Below, in pieces: positions 18,758 through 29,300 of a stretch of DNA of 64,000 nt. The notes under the pieces were generated by a model. That model saw only the letters and a list, made by a program, of their open reading frames with translations, was not told the DNA's origin and ran no database searches. The DNA lies in assembly GCF_028293835.1 (NCBI RefSeq), contig NZ_JAQGNX010000127.1, positions 104,798 to 168,797 of the forward strand, in the 5' to 3' direction. The position numbers were made by a program, and so were the translations under genes. The stretch's first letter is position 1. Each line of letters starts with the position of its first letter. Source of the DNA: Pseudomonas sp. Its GTDB lineage: Bacteria > Pseudomonadota > Gammaproteobacteria > Pseudomonadales > Pseudomonadaceae.

Positions 18758-19645
18758 ATGGCGATGGTCGATTTCAATGCGGCAATACGCGATCTGATAA
18801 GCTCAATCATGCTCAATGCGCATGCTGAACTAGAGGTAAAAGACAAGCACTACAAGTGGTACCAGAAAGTCAAACGTGGTGGTATTGCCACCGTGGATGC
18901 AGGTCTTAAAGCCGGTTCGGGGGTTGCGGCTGGCGTCGGCGGGATCAAGGTTGCCACGGGGATTCCGGCCATTGCCGCCATCGGTGGTATCGGCAGCACC
19001 TTTACCCCCATCGGCTGGGCGATAAAGCCCTGGGTAGCGGCGTTTGAGGTCTACGGCATCATGGGCAAGCTGGAAGAGCTTGAAACCTTTTCAAACCCCA
19101 AGGTAGCGGCCAGTAAAAGCGCAGTGCTTTATCCGTGCACCTGCCACCTACGCAAAAAAGCCATTGAAACCGATTGGACTCCAGACAAGACCAAACTGAA
19201 GTTCAGGTACGTACAACGGGATGCGACCACGTATCCATCCTGCACCCAAATTGAGGCTTACTACCGCCATCAAATGGATTTGAAGGCAATGAAAGTGGCC
19301 GTCATGGCCACCGTCGTCGGGGCGCCGTTCTATATCGTCGGCACCATGGGTAACTTTGTGATGCGAGCCATCAAGGGCACCCGTAGCGTCGAGCGTACGC
19401 ACATGGCCAAATCGTTGATTATCAACGCGCTGCCGTACTGGGATCCGAGTAGAAGGCTGCCGGGTACTGAGTTGATGATTGTCGAAGACGGCTGCCGCCG
19501 TGCTCAAGCCATGGTCGCGTTGTTCTGTAACGAACTGAAGAACCTCTCGGCGCCAGCGGACAACCCGGATAAATACCCGACGTCGCTGAAAGTGCTGCTG
19601 CACCCTGATGGTTGCCAGCCCATCATGGCCGCCTTCAACCGGTAA
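18758..19645 (+). CDS. unrecognised 295-residue protein in the clpV-vgrG interval; candidate T6SS effector
   Basis: I do not recognise a family. ATG 18758 follows ACAGGGA; an earlier in-frame ATG at 18656 would add a low-complexity leader. There is no signal peptide. Residues 41-105 are very rich in Gly, Ala, Ile and Val, forming one or two hydrophobic hairpin-like stretches. A second hydrophobic stretch lies at 178-204. The rest is polar, with six Cys residues, two of them in CTCH at 127-130. It is followed 16 bases later by a PAAR-like gene and then vgrG, the usual place for a cargo effector or its partner. A membrane-inserting role is inferred from composition only. No immunity gene is obvious next to it. 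Confidence 0.75.
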   Translation: MAMVDFNAAIRDLISSIMLNAHAELEVKDKHYKWYQKVKRGGIATVDAGLKAGSGVAAGVGGIKVATGIPAIAAIGGIGSTFTPIGWAIKPWVAAFEVYGIMGKLEELETFSNPKVAASKSAVLYPCTCHLRKKAIETDWTPDKTKLKFRYVQRDATTYPSCTQIEAYYRHQMDLKAMKVAVMATVVGAPFYIVGTMGNFVMRAIKGTRSVERTHMAKSLIINALPYWDPSRRLPGTELMIVEDGCRRAQAMVALFCNELKNLSAPADNPDKYPTSLKVLLHPDGCQPIMAAFNR

Positions 19646-19661
19646 ACCTGGAGAAAGCTCA

Positions 19662-20051
19662 ATGCCTAAGCAGGTGTCCATGGGCGCGTTGATGAAATGC
19701 TCGTTCGGCGTTGCGCCCTCTGCGCTGGTGGTTTTGCCGAAAAACCGGGTATTGGCTGAAGGGCCGCCCGCCGCGAACATCATGGATCACATACCGTTGG
19801 TGAATATCCTGCCCTTCGGCATGTGCAACTCGATGGGCAATCCCATGGTGGCCGCTGCGACGGCGGCCGCTCTGGGAGCGTTGACACCGATGCCGTGCTT
19901 GCCGGCCACCAGCGCACCTTGGGTGCCGGGTGCGGCGACGGTCTTGATCGCCAAGATGCCGGCGTTGGACAACGTGTCCAAATGCCTGTGTAACTGGGGC
20001 GGCATCATTGAGTTCAGCACGTCGGCCACGGTCAAGACCATGATCCCGTAG
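19662..20051 (+). CDS. DUF4280-type PAAR-like spike-tip protein
   Basis: A 129-residue protein with the DUF4280 pattern: MKCSFGVAPSAL at the N-terminus, NIMDHIPLVNILPFGMCNS in the middle, a TPMPCLPAT..PWVPG segment and a C-terminal KCLCNWGG. Members of this family substitute for PAAR proteins and sharpen the VgrG spike. Five conserved Cys residues could bind a metal or form the cone tip. It sits between the 295-residue candidate effector and vgrG. No toxin extension is fused to it. Confidence 0.85.
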   Translation: MPKQVSMGALMKCSFGVAPSALVVLPKNRVLAEGPPAANIMDHIPLVNILPFGMCNSMGNPMVAAATAAALGALTPMPCLPATSAPWVPGAATVLIAKMPALDNVSKCLCNWGGIIEFSTSATVKTMIP

Positions 20052-20103
20052 CGCACTGCAATATCCAGCGACTTCACTTCACCGACAGACGATCAGAGAA
20101 TTT

Positions 20104-21870
20104 ATGCCCGCCACCCAAGCCAATCGCGAAGTCTCCATCAAAACCGCATTGGGTACCGATGTGTTGCTGTTCAGCTCAATGGACGGTGCCGAGCAGTTGG
20201 GGCGTCTATCCGAGTACCGTGTGCAGTTATTGAGTGCCAGCAGCGACTTGAAAATTGCGGACGTCCTGGGCAAGACAATGACCGTCAGCCTCGATGTGAG
20301 CGACGAGGGCGTACGCCACTTCAATGGTGTGGTCACGCGCTTTAGCTGCACCGGGTGGCGAGGTGATTTTGCGACCTACGAGGCGATTCTGCACCCATGG
20401 TTATGGCTGCTGACCCGCGCCTCGAACTGCCGGATATTCCAGGACATGACCGTAGTCGACATCGTCAAGTCGGTCTGTGACGACGGCATGTACGGGGGCA
20501 TGGTGACGCTGATGGTGAACTCGCTCAGCGGTTCGTATGCGCAGTTGCCGTATTGCGTGCAGTACCGCGAGACTGATTTCGATTTCGTCTGTCGCTTGCT
20601 CGAAGAAGCTGGCATCTATTTCTTCTTCACTCACGCCATGGACAAGCACACCATGGTGCTTGCCGATTCCTACAGTGCGCACTCGCCGATTGCGGGTTAC
20701 GGCAATCTCAAGTTTTCCATGGGTCAGTCTCTCGACACCCGAGTGGAAGAAAGCGTGGCCTCCTGGACGGCCGCTGGCGAGATTCAGTCCAGTAGCTATG
20801 TGTTGAACGATTTTGACTTTGAGAAAGCATCGTCCAGTTCCAATGGCGGCTTGCTGTCGACGGCGAGAATTCCTGCGGCGTTTGGCCAGTCAGCCTACGA
20901 AATGTTCGATTACCCGGGCAAATACACCACGGCCACCGAGGGTAATGCACTGGCCCGTGCCCGTATCGAACGCTTGCACGGCCAGTGCGAGCGGATCGAC
21001 GCCAGTACCAATGCCCGTGGCCTGTATCCAGGCGGGCTGTTCACCTTGGTCGAACATCCACGAGACGATCAGAACCGCAGTTACCTGATTACCAGCGCCC
21101 ATTATCGGATCCGTGGTACTGACTACCGCAGCGGCAGTGGCAATGCCCGGCTCGCGGTCGAATGCACCTTCACCGCCATCGGTGACGATCATGCGTACCG
21201 GCCATTGCCGACCATTGCCAAGCCCATCGTACAGGGACCGCAAACGGCGATAGTCGTCGGCAAGGCCGGTGAGGAAATCTGGACCGACAAATTTGGCCGA
21301 GTAAAAGTGCAGTTTCACTGGGATCGCCAAGGCAAGGACGACGAAAAAAGCTCTTGCTGGGTGCGGGTCTCGCAAAGCTGGGCGGGAAAGGGTTGGGGGG
21401 CAATGTTCATTCCCCGAGTCGGCATGGAAGTGATCGTCAGCTTCCTTGAAGGTGACCCGGACCGTCCGCTGATTACTGGCTGTGTCTACAACAGCGATGC
21501 GTTGCCACCCTATGCATTGCCGGCTGCGCAGACTCAGTCGGGCGTGATGTCCAATTCGTCGAAGGGCGGTGGGGGCTTCAATGAATGGCGCTTCGAGGAC
21601 AAGAAGGGTGAGGAAGAGGTGTTCATGCATGCCGAGAAAGACTTCAGTCGGGTGGTCAAGAACAACGACACACTTCAGGTCACTGGAGACCAAAAGATCA
21701 CGGTCAACAAAACCATCGTCATTGAGGCCACCACCTCCATCGAGTTTAAGGTAGGCGGCAGTAGCATCAAGATCGAGCCGGCGAAAATTACCGTGAAATC
21801 GGTCGCGATCGAGATTGCGGCAGACGCCAATATCAAGATTGAGGCGGGCGCAATAGTGGAGATCAACTGA
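20104..21870 (+). CDS. vgrG: T6SS spike protein VgrG
   Basis: A 588-residue VgrG with a gp27/gp44-like N-terminal half and the gp5 OB-fold (DKFGRVKVQFHWDR, CWVRVSQSWAGKGWGAMFIPRVGMEVIVSFLEGDPDRPLITG). It ends in a short beta-helix. The protein stops at residue 588 with no C-terminal effector domain, so effectors must be loaded non-covalently. It begins 53 bases after the DUF4280 gene. Confidence 0.96.
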   Translation: MPATQANREVSIKTALGTDVLLFSSMDGAEQLGRLSEYRVQLLSASSDLKIADVLGKTMTVSLDVSDEGVRHFNGVVTRFSCTGWRGDFATYEAILHPWLWLLTRASNCRIFQDMTVVDIVKSVCDDGMYGGMVTLMVNSLSGSYAQLPYCVQYRETDFDFVCRLLEEAGIYFFFTHAMDKHTMVLADSYSAHSPIAGYGNLKFSMGQSLDTRVEESVASWTAAGEIQSSSYVLNDFDFEKASSSSNGGLLSTARIPAAFGQSAYEMFDYPGKYTTATEGNALARARIERLHGQCERIDASTNARGLYPGGLFTLVEHPRDDQNRSYLITSAHYRIRGTDYRSGSGNARLAVECTFTAIGDDHAYRPLPTIAKPIVQGPQTAIVVGKAGEEIWTDKFGRVKVQFHWDRQGKDDEKSSCWVRVSQSWAGKGWGAMFIPRVGMEVIVSFLEGDPDRPLITGCVYNSDALPPYALPAAQTQSGVMSNSSKGGGGFNEWRFEDKKGEEEVFMHAEKDFSRVVKNNDTLQVTGDQKITVNKTIVIEATTSIEFKVGGSSIKIEPAKITVKSVAIEIAADANIKIEAGAIVEIN

Positions 21871-22086
21871 TGCCGGCCATTCTCTGGGTCGTACGCTGCG
21901 AGTGCGGTCATTTATATGTAGGGGAATGCCATTGAGCACACTTATGATGGTGTCCCTTAACGTCGATCCTGCCGCTGTGCCGCCACCGTCTCGACGCCAT
22001 GAAGGGCGCATCAAGGCGGTGCCTCCCACTTCGTCGAGACGCCTTGGCTACGCCATGGCTACCGTCCAATACATGTCGATAATCCC
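21871..22086. other. intergenic region between vgrG and tagH
   Basis: A 216-base gap inside an otherwise packed cluster. A 21-codon frame starts at ATG 21870 overlapping the vgrG stop, and a 57-codon Pro/Arg-rich frame runs 21926-22096. Neither has convincing coding character. The stretch may be a remnant of a cargo gene lost from behind vgrG, or it may hold a second promoter for tagH-tssKLM. Confidence 0.4.
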
Positions 22087-23592
22087 ATGCTGCTAATCCT
22101 GCGCGTACACACTTACCGTAACCAGCCAGCGTCTACTCTGGCAGCGGCTCGCTATTCTGCAATCGGCGGCACATTGGGTCGCTCATCTGATAACGATCTG
22201 GTGTTGGAAGATCCGGGCAAATACATATCCCGCACCCATGCCAAGGTGGCGTTTCGCGACGGCTGTTTTTTCCTGGCGGATGTGGGCAGCAACCCAAGCA
22301 TTGTCAACGATCGACCGCTGGGGCAGGGCAGGGAGATCTTGCTGGGCGATGGTGATCGGATCGTGATCGGTGATTACCAGCTTGAAGCCAGGCTTGAGGA
22401 AGAACAGATCGTCATTCCGGTGATCGCGCCGGCACCGATTAACAACCCGGCCTTGCCGCTGTTCGAGCCGCCGCCGCTGGTCATTCCCGAGGTTCTGCAG
22501 CCCTTGGCGCAACGCGTGGCGCCGGTGCTCGCGGCTCAACCTGCCTTGCCGGACGCGCTGGCCGGTGCCCGAATCCTCGACCTCGGTACCGGGTTTTCGA
22601 TCCAGCAGGACGATCCGCTGGGCTTGAACCTGTTCGGTACCGCGACTTCCCAAGCCCCCCACGTGCCGGATTTTGGTCTGCATGATCTGAATCCTCCCCG
22701 AGCCTTCAGCGCCACCGACAGTGATCATGTTTCACCTGAACGTGCATCGTTCGCCTTGCCGCCGGTGGCGCCTACACTGGCCGGTCGCATGGCGATTCCG
22801 GATGACTATGATCCGTTGGCCGATTTCGCTCCGCGTCCGGCGGCAACAGTGCCGTCACCGCTCGAGACATTACTGCCGGCTGCCCCTGTCTTGATGACCA
22901 GCCCACCGCCAGCAACTGCCAACCTGCTGCAACCGGTTGCCATGCCTGACACTGCGCCTTACGCCAGTCCGCAGTCTTCGATGGCTTCGCCCGCCACTGA
23001 GAGTGAGATTCTCCAGGCGTTGCTGCGGGGCCTCGGTCTGCCTGATCTCAAGCTTGATCGCTCCGGCGCAGAGCTGGCCGAGAACGTGGGCGCAATGCTC
23101 CGTGAGGCTACGGCCGGCACCATGGATGTGCTGATGGCACGGGCATTGACCAAGAAAGAAAGCCGCATAGACATGACCATGATGGCCGTGCGCTCAAACA
23201 ATCCGCTGAAATTCTTCCCCAACGTCGACAGCGCAATGACTCAACTGCTAACCAACACCATGGCCGGTTATATGCCGTCGGTGCAGGCCATGGGCAGTGC
23301 CTTCGATGATCTGAAAGCACACGAATTGTCTGTTATCGCCGGCATGCGGGCGGCGCTGGAATCGTTGCTGCTGCGCTTTGACCCGAGCCGGATCGAACAA
23401 CGCACTCCGGCGGCGGGCATGATGGACAAGATGGGCGGCGGTACGTCGCGCAAGGCCAAAATGTGGGACCAGTTGGTGGAGGTTTACGCCGAAGTAACCA
23501 GCGAAGTCGATGATGTGCAGGGCTTGTTCGGTGACAAATTTTCGGCCGCTTATGAAGAGCAGGTCGATCGGCTGCGCCGGGGCGGCAAATAA
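22087..23592 (+). CDS. tagH: T6SS FHA-domain protein TagH (Fha)
   Basis: A 501-residue Fha protein. The forkhead-associated domain occupies about residues 1-100, with the phosphothreonine-binding GRSSDNDLVLED and SRTHAKV motifs intact. Next comes a Pro/Ala-rich linker, then a helical C-terminal TagH domain (LLRGLGLPDLKLD, FFPNVDSAMTQLL). Fha reads threonine phosphorylation made by PpkA to switch on T6SS assembly. It is directly followed by tssK, with no tssJ between them. Confidence 0.93.
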   Translation: MLLILRVHTYRNQPASTLAAARYSAIGGTLGRSSDNDLVLEDPGKYISRTHAKVAFRDGCFFLADVGSNPSIVNDRPLGQGREILLGDGDRIVIGDYQLEARLEEEQIVIPVIAPAPINNPALPLFEPPPLVIPEVLQPLAQRVAPVLAAQPALPDALAGARILDLGTGFSIQQDDPLGLNLFGTATSQAPHVPDFGLHDLNPPRAFSATDSDHVSPERASFALPPVAPTLAGRMAIPDDYDPLADFAPRPAATVPSPLETLLPAAPVLMTSPPPATANLLQPVAMPDTAPYASPQSSMASPATESEILQALLRGLGLPDLKLDRSGAELAENVGAMLREATAGTMDVLMARALTKKESRIDMTMMAVRSNNPLKFFPNVDSAMTQLLTNTMAGYMPSVQAMGSAFDDLKAHELSVIAGMRAALESLLLRFDPSRIEQRTPAAGMMDKMGGGTSRKAKMWDQLVEVYAEVTSEVDDVQGLFGDKFSAAYEEQVDRLRRGGK

Positions 23593-23634
23593 CCCGCAGT
23601 TGGTCACAACACTATTTATTGGGGTCAAGGCATC

Positions 23635-24966
23635 ATGGCGTGGAAGAATAAAGTTGTCTGGTCAGAGGGCATGTTGTTACAGCCCCAGCATTTGCAGCAA
23701 CATGATCGCTACTGGCAAAGTCAGCTGGAAGCACGGGTCGCGGCGTTGCGTCCTTATGCCTGGGGCTTTTCCAGCCTGAAGATCGACGAACAGCAATTAG
23801 CCCTGGGCAAGCTCGCCCTCCAGGCCTGCAACCTGGTGTTGCCCGATGGCACGCCTGCAAACTTGCCCTCCGACGATGATTTGCCGCTGCCGCTGGACAT
23901 CCCCGCCGATGCCCGCAACCTGCTGGTGGTGCTGGCATTGCCGCTGCGGCGCCATGGCGTGGCCGAGGTTGGTAATCAGAGTGGCCTGGATAACTTCGCC
24001 CGGCACAGCACCGACGATTACGAAGTGTGGGACAGTAACGGTCTGGACAACAGCGCGCTGATGCAGGTCGGGAAATTGCGCCTGCGCCTGGCATTGGAAA
24101 GTGAAGTTGCCAACGCCTATACCACGCTGGGTATTGCTCGGATCATCGAACGTCGCGCCGATAACCGGGTAGTGCTCGACCCGGATTACTGCGCACCGTG
24201 CCTGGATTTCCGCACTGCGCCGCGGTTGGCGGCGTTTGCCGATGAACTGGTGGGGCTGCTGCATCAGCGCGGCGAAGCATTGGCGTCGCGGCTGTCTCAG
24301 CCCGGGGCCAATGGTGCTGCCGAGATTGCTGACTTTTTATTGCTACAACTGTTAAATCGCGCCGAGCCGTTGTTCGCTCACTTGTCCGGCGCCACCGGGG
24401 TGCACCCGGAAACCTTGTACCGGGCAATGCTCGAGCTGGCCGGCGAGTTGGCGACCTTTACCGCCGCCAGCAAACGTGCGGCAGTTTACCCACTGTACCG
24501 CCATGACCAGTTGGCCGAGAGCTTCGCACCGCTGATTGGCGATCTGCGCCAGTCGTTATCGACGGTGATGGACAGCCAGGTGGTTGCGATTGCGCTGGAA
24601 GAACGGCAGTTCGGCATCCACGTTGCGGTGTTGGCCGACAAGGAACTGCTGCGCTCGGCCACCTTTGTGCTGGCGGTGAATGCGCAGATGTTGCCAGAAA
24701 CGCTGCGCTCGGTGTTCCCATCTCACGTCAAGATCGGTTCGGTCGAGCAGATTCGGGACCTGGTCAATCTGCAGTTGCCGGGAATCGGCCTGCGTCCGCT
24801 GCCCGTGGCACCGCGGCAGTTGCCGTTTTATGCCGGCTTCACCTATTTCGAGCTGGACCGTGGCAGCGAATACTGGCAAGCCCTGAGTAACTCCGCGGGT
24901 TTTGCGTTGCATGTGGCGGGCGAATTTCCTGGATTGCAAATGCAGTTCTGGGCCATCAGAAGGTAG
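23635..24966 (+). CDS. tssK: T6SS baseplate-membrane connector TssK
   Basis: A 443-residue TssK (ImpJ/VasE). It opens MAWKNKVVWSEGMLLQPQHLQQHDRYW, which is diagnostic, and has the helical neck and the receptor-like C-terminal domain. It links the TssEFG wedge to the membrane complex. It lies 42 bases after tagH and 6 before tssL. Confidence 0.96.
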   Translation: MAWKNKVVWSEGMLLQPQHLQQHDRYWQSQLEARVAALRPYAWGFSSLKIDEQQLALGKLALQACNLVLPDGTPANLPSDDDLPLPLDIPADARNLLVVLALPLRRHGVAEVGNQSGLDNFARHSTDDYEVWDSNGLDNSALMQVGKLRLRLALESEVANAYTTLGIARIIERRADNRVVLDPDYCAPCLDFRTAPRLAAFADELVGLLHQRGEALASRLSQPGANGAAEIADFLLLQLLNRAEPLFAHLSGATGVHPETLYRAMLELAGELATFTAASKRAAVYPLYRHDQLAESFAPLIGDLRQSLSTVMDSQVVAIALEERQFGIHVAVLADKELLRSATFVLAVNAQMLPETLRSVFPSHVKIGSVEQIRDLVNLQLPGIGLRPLPVAPRQLPFYAGFTYFELDRGSEYWQALSNSAGFALHVAGEFPGLQMQFWAIRR

Positions 24967-24972
24967 ATCGCG

Positions 24973-26310
24973 GTGAGCACAAACGAACCATTCGGTCCTG
25001 CTCAGGACCCGGATGCAACCATGATGGTCCCGACGCCGGGTGGACGTCGCGCGCCGGCATCCAGGCCGACGGAGCCTGGGCAAGCCGAGACGCTGTCACT
25101 CGCGGCGTCTGCCATGGCGGTGCCCGGCCAGGGCCTGAATCCCCTGGTGCGTGCCGCCAATCCGTTGCTCGACCTGGTCGTACCGCTGCGCACCACCACC
25201 CAGCCGCCGGATATCGAGGAATTACGCCAGCGCCTGGCGCGAGCGGTCCAGACCTTTGAAAGCGAAGCACGAGCGGCGGGTGTCGATTCGGAGTCCATTG
25301 CCGCTGCACGTTACGCGCTCTGTACCGTACTCGACGAAACCATCGCCAGCACAGCGTGGGGCAGTGGCGTATGGGGTAGTCGTGGACTATTGGTCGCGTT
25401 CCATAACGAAGCGTCGGGCGGCGAAAAATTCTTTTTGATCCTGCAACGCCTGACTCAGGACCTGCGCAGCAACCTGAACCTCATCGAGTTGATGTACCTC
25501 TGCCTGGCACTGGGCATGGAAGGGCGCTACCGCTTGGTCGACCGCGGCCAGGAGCAACTGACCGCCTTGCGCGAGCGTTTGCAGCAGCTGATCGCCCAGC
25601 AACGAGGTACGTTCGAAGCCGAGCTGTCGCCGAATTGGCGAGGCGGTTCGGTGCTGCCTCAGTCATCGTTGCGCCGCGTTCCTCTGTGGGTGTTGGCGAC
25701 GGCGGCCGGTGTGGTGTTGGTGGCGTTGCAGATTGGCTATGGGATCGTCCTGAACAACGCGTCAGACCCGGTCTACGCCAGCTTGCATCAGGTGCATGCC
25801 GCGCGGCCGGTACAGACACCGGCCGACCCTGAGCCAGCCCAGCCACCTGCACCGATCCCAGCGTCGTCGGTGCGCGTGGCGGGGTTTCTTGCTCCTGAAA
25901 TCGCTGCCGGCAAAGTGACCGTGACCGAGAGCGCGGACCGTTCAGTGATCACGCTGATCGGTGAGGGCATGTTTGGCGCCGGCAAAGCCGAATTGACCCC
26001 GGCGTTTCAGACGCTACTGACCCGCATTGGTGAGGCACTGAAGCCGATACCGGGAAAGGTACTGGTGATTGGTCATACCGATAACAGCAAGCCCGGGCTA
26101 TCGGCACGCTACCCGTCCAATTACGACCTGTCCAAGGCTCGCGCTCAAAGCGTCCTGCAGCGCCTGGCGCAACAGGCGGGGCCGGCTGATCGCTACAGCG
26201 CCGAAGGACGCGGCGATACGGAACCCGTTGTGAACAACGACACATCCGCTAATCGCAGCCGCAACCGTCGTGTGCAAATTATCGTGTTGACCCCGGCGCT
26301 GCCTCAATGA
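24973..26310 (+). CDS. tssL: T6SS membrane protein TssL with C-terminal OmpA-like peptidoglycan-binding domain
   Basis: A 445-residue extended TssL. Residues 60-225 form the cytoplasmic DotU domain, 237-260 one transmembrane helix, and about 310-445 an OmpA/MotB-like domain (TDNSKPG..NYDLSKARAQSV, NRSRNRRVQI) that anchors the complex in peptidoglycan. The unstructured N-terminus contains DPDATMMVPTPGGR. This matches the position and look of the N-terminal threonine that PpkA phosphorylates in Agrobacterium TssL; Thr16 is the candidate here. The start is GTG 24973, 6 bases after tssK. Confidence 0.95.
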   Translation: MSTNEPFGPAQDPDATMMVPTPGGRRAPASRPTEPGQAETLSLAASAMAVPGQGLNPLVRAANPLLDLVVPLRTTTQPPDIEELRQRLARAVQTFESEARAAGVDSESIAAARYALCTVLDETIASTAWGSGVWGSRGLLVAFHNEASGGEKFFLILQRLTQDLRSNLNLIELMYLCLALGMEGRYRLVDRGQEQLTALRERLQQLIAQQRGTFEAELSPNWRGGSVLPQSSLRRVPLWVLATAAGVVLVALQIGYGIVLNNASDPVYASLHQVHAARPVQTPADPEPAQPPAPIPASSVRVAGFLAPEIAAGKVTVTESADRSVITLIGEGMFGAGKAELTPAFQTLLTRIGEALKPIPGKVLVIGHTDNSKPGLSARYPSNYDLSKARAQSVLQRLAQQAGPADRYSAEGRGDTEPVVNNDTSANRSRNRRVQIIVLTPALPQ

Positions 26311-26350
26311 TTGCAGGCTCGCGTGGTTTTTCTTTTGGCCGTTACGGCGG

Positions 26351-29300
26351 ATGTCTATGAAGCGTTTGTTTGTGGGATTGCTCAAACCCTGGGTCTTGTC
26401 GCTGCTGGGCGTGTCCCTGCTGTCGTTGCTGCTCTGGTTTGAAGGGCCGCTGCTGGCTTTCAACGGTCAAGAGCCGTTCGCCGCGACAAGCACCCGCTGG
26501 TACTTCATCCTGTTTTTCGTGCTGCTGTGGGCTGGCTATTTCCTGTTCAAATATGTCGCGGGTTGGCTGGCCAATCGACGCTTGATGGTTTCGCTGGGCG
26601 GTGCCGACACGCCTGCACACGAGTCGGCACTGGAATCGACGGTGTTGGCCAAGCGCATGCAAGAGGCTCTGGCGGTGTTACGCAAGAGCAACAGCGGCAA
26701 ACGCCTGGGCGGGCAATACCTCTATCAATTGCCCTGGTACATGTTTGTCGGCGCTCCGGGCAGTGGCAAGACCACTGCGCTGGTGCATTCAGGTCTTAAA
26801 TTTCCGGTGGCCGACGCATTGGGCCCGCAGGCCATCGGCGGCGTTGGCGGTACCCGCAATTGTGATTGGTGGTTCACCGATGAGGCCGTGTTGCTTGATA
26901 CCGCCGGCCGCTATACCACCCAGGACAGCCACGCCGAGGTGGACAATGCTGCCTGGACCGGTTTCCTCGGCTTGCTGAAAAAGCACCGTCGTCGTCGCCC
27001 GATCAATGGCGTGATAGTCGCAGTCAGCGTGTCCGACCTTCTGCAGCAAGGCGCCGCTGGCCGGCAACTGCAAGCGAAAGCGATCCGGGCCCGGATCAAG
27101 GAGCTGCACGAGCAATTGGGGATCGTCTTTCCGATCTATGTGGTAGTCACAAAATGCGACTTGCTGGCGGGTTTCGTCGAGTTTTTCGAGCCGATGGGGC
27201 GCGAGGAGCGCACGCAAGTTTGGGGCATGACTTTCCCGCTCTCACCGACGGACACGGTGGATCAGGCGTTGGCCAACTACCCCGAACAATTTCAGGTGCT
27301 TGAGCGCCAGTTGCAAGTGCGTGTGTTGTCACGCATGCAACAAGAGCGCGACCTGCAGCGACGCGCGTTGCTCTATCGTTTCCCCCAGCAATTCGCGGGG
27401 GTTGGGCAAGTGCTGGGGGACTTCCTCAACGAGGCCTTCGCGTCGACCCGTTACGAATCCCAGGCGTTGCTGCGTGGCGTGTACTTCACCAGCGGTACGC
27501 AGGAAGGCAGCCCGATTGATCGAGTGATGGCCTCGTTGGCCGGGGCTTTTGGCCTCGATCGCAAAGTATTGCCGGCCAACGCCGGGAGTGGCCGTAGTTA
27601 TTTCCTCACCACTTTGCTGCGCGAGGTTGTGTTCAAGGAGGCCGAACTCGCGGGCACCAACTGGCGCTTCGAGCATCAGCGGCGGCGCCTGCAATGGCTG
27701 GGTTGTGCCGCAGTCGCAGTGTTGTTATTGCTGCTGACGGCGGCTCTTACCACCAGTTATCTGCGCAACCAGCGGTACGTCGAGTCGATCCAGACCCAGG
27801 CCGGGAAGATTGATCAACTGGCCCAATCCACCTCGTCCGACGCCAACTTGCTGGAACTGTTGCCACTGCTCAATGCCGCCCGGGATTTGCCGGGCGGGTA
27901 CGCTGTGCGCACGGCCGATATCCCATTCCTGAACCGCTTTGGTCTGTCGCAAAATGACAAGTTGGGGAGCGGCGCTCAGGCCTTGTATCAGCGCCTGTTG
28001 CGCGACACCTTGCAGCCGCGGATTGTCAGTCGTCTGGAACAAGCGTTGCGTCGCGGTGATGCCAATAACCCGGAATTCCTTTACGCCACGCTACGGGTCT
28101 ATTTGATGTTGGGGGACCGCCGTCACTTCGATGCCGAGTCGGTGCAGGTGTGGCTGGAAACTGACTGGTTGCGTAGCCTGACGCAAACCAACGACGCTCA
28201 GCGTGAGCAATTGTTGAACCACGCCGCAGCGTTGCTGCGCGATGGCGATGACAGCGCCGCGCCCCCCGTACTGGACGCCAACCTGATCGCGCAAACTCGC
28301 CTGACCCTGGCAATGATGCCGTTGCCACAGCGCGTGTACAACCGCGTCAAACGTCAGGTTGAGCAGGCCGGGTTGCCCGAGTTTAGCGTCAATGCTGCTG
28401 TCGGCCGTGACGTATCTTCGGTGCTGATGCAGCAAAGCGGAGCACCGCTGACCCGTGGCGTCCCAGGTTTGTACAGCGTGGCGGGCTTGCGCCAGTTCGA
28501 GCAGCAACTCGGGTCGTCGATTGCCGACATCGCCAAAGACAGTTGGGTACTCGACCGCCAGGAGTCAGCGGCAGCGACGAGTGACACGTCGTTGCAGTCG
28601 TCGGTGCAGCAGTTGTATTACAGCGACTACATCAACCAATGGGACCAGTTCCTGGCAGACGTAAGGATCGTGCCTTTTTCCAGTCTGGATCAGGCGGCGC
28701 GCATTACCAATGTCCTGGCTGCCGTCGATTCCCCGTTACGCACGTTGCTCCAGGCGGCCGCGCGGGAAACCACCCTTGAGGGTTTGAAGGCATCTCCATC
28801 AGCCGGTCAAAGCCTGGACGACTCGGTTCGCAGTAAGCTGGATGCGGCGCGCAAGAAGTTGGAGGCCGCGCTGGGCTCCAGCAATGATGCATCGGCCAAT
28901 GCTGCCGAGGTGCCCGTTAATCCGGTTGACCAGCACTTCGACGCGCTGCACAAGATGGTGGGGGCGGCTGGTGCTACGACCCCGGCCCCGGTGGATCAAG
29001 TGCTGGCCATGCTCAAGGACGCCTCGCAGTATTTCGATGCCGCTGATGCGGCCCGGCGTGGCGGTATGCCTGCACCCGCCGGTGACACACTGACCCGTCT
29101 CAAGCGCGAAGCCGACGGTAAACCAGAGCCGTTGGGCGGCATGCTACAAAACATCGACAGCGTTGGCGGGGCGCTTACGCTTGGCAGTGAGCGGGCGCGC
29201 CTGAATGCGCTGTGGACTGCCTCCGCAGCCAACTTTTGCCAGCAGGCCATCGCCGGGCGCTATCCGCTGGTGCGCAGCGCCAGCAAGGATGTAACGCCTG

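Noticed and set aside
20890..22029. Long antisense open frame opposite vgrG (379 codons), with similar ones opposite tssC and clpV
   Set aside because: The translated sequences show no family features. The frames lie exactly opposite strongly coding genes of high GC content, where long shadow frames are expected.
21926..22096. 57-codon Pro/Arg-rich frame between vgrG and tagH
   Set aside because: The Shine-Dalgarno spacing is only 2 bases, there is no recognisable domain and it overlaps the tagH start. It was described as intergenic instead.
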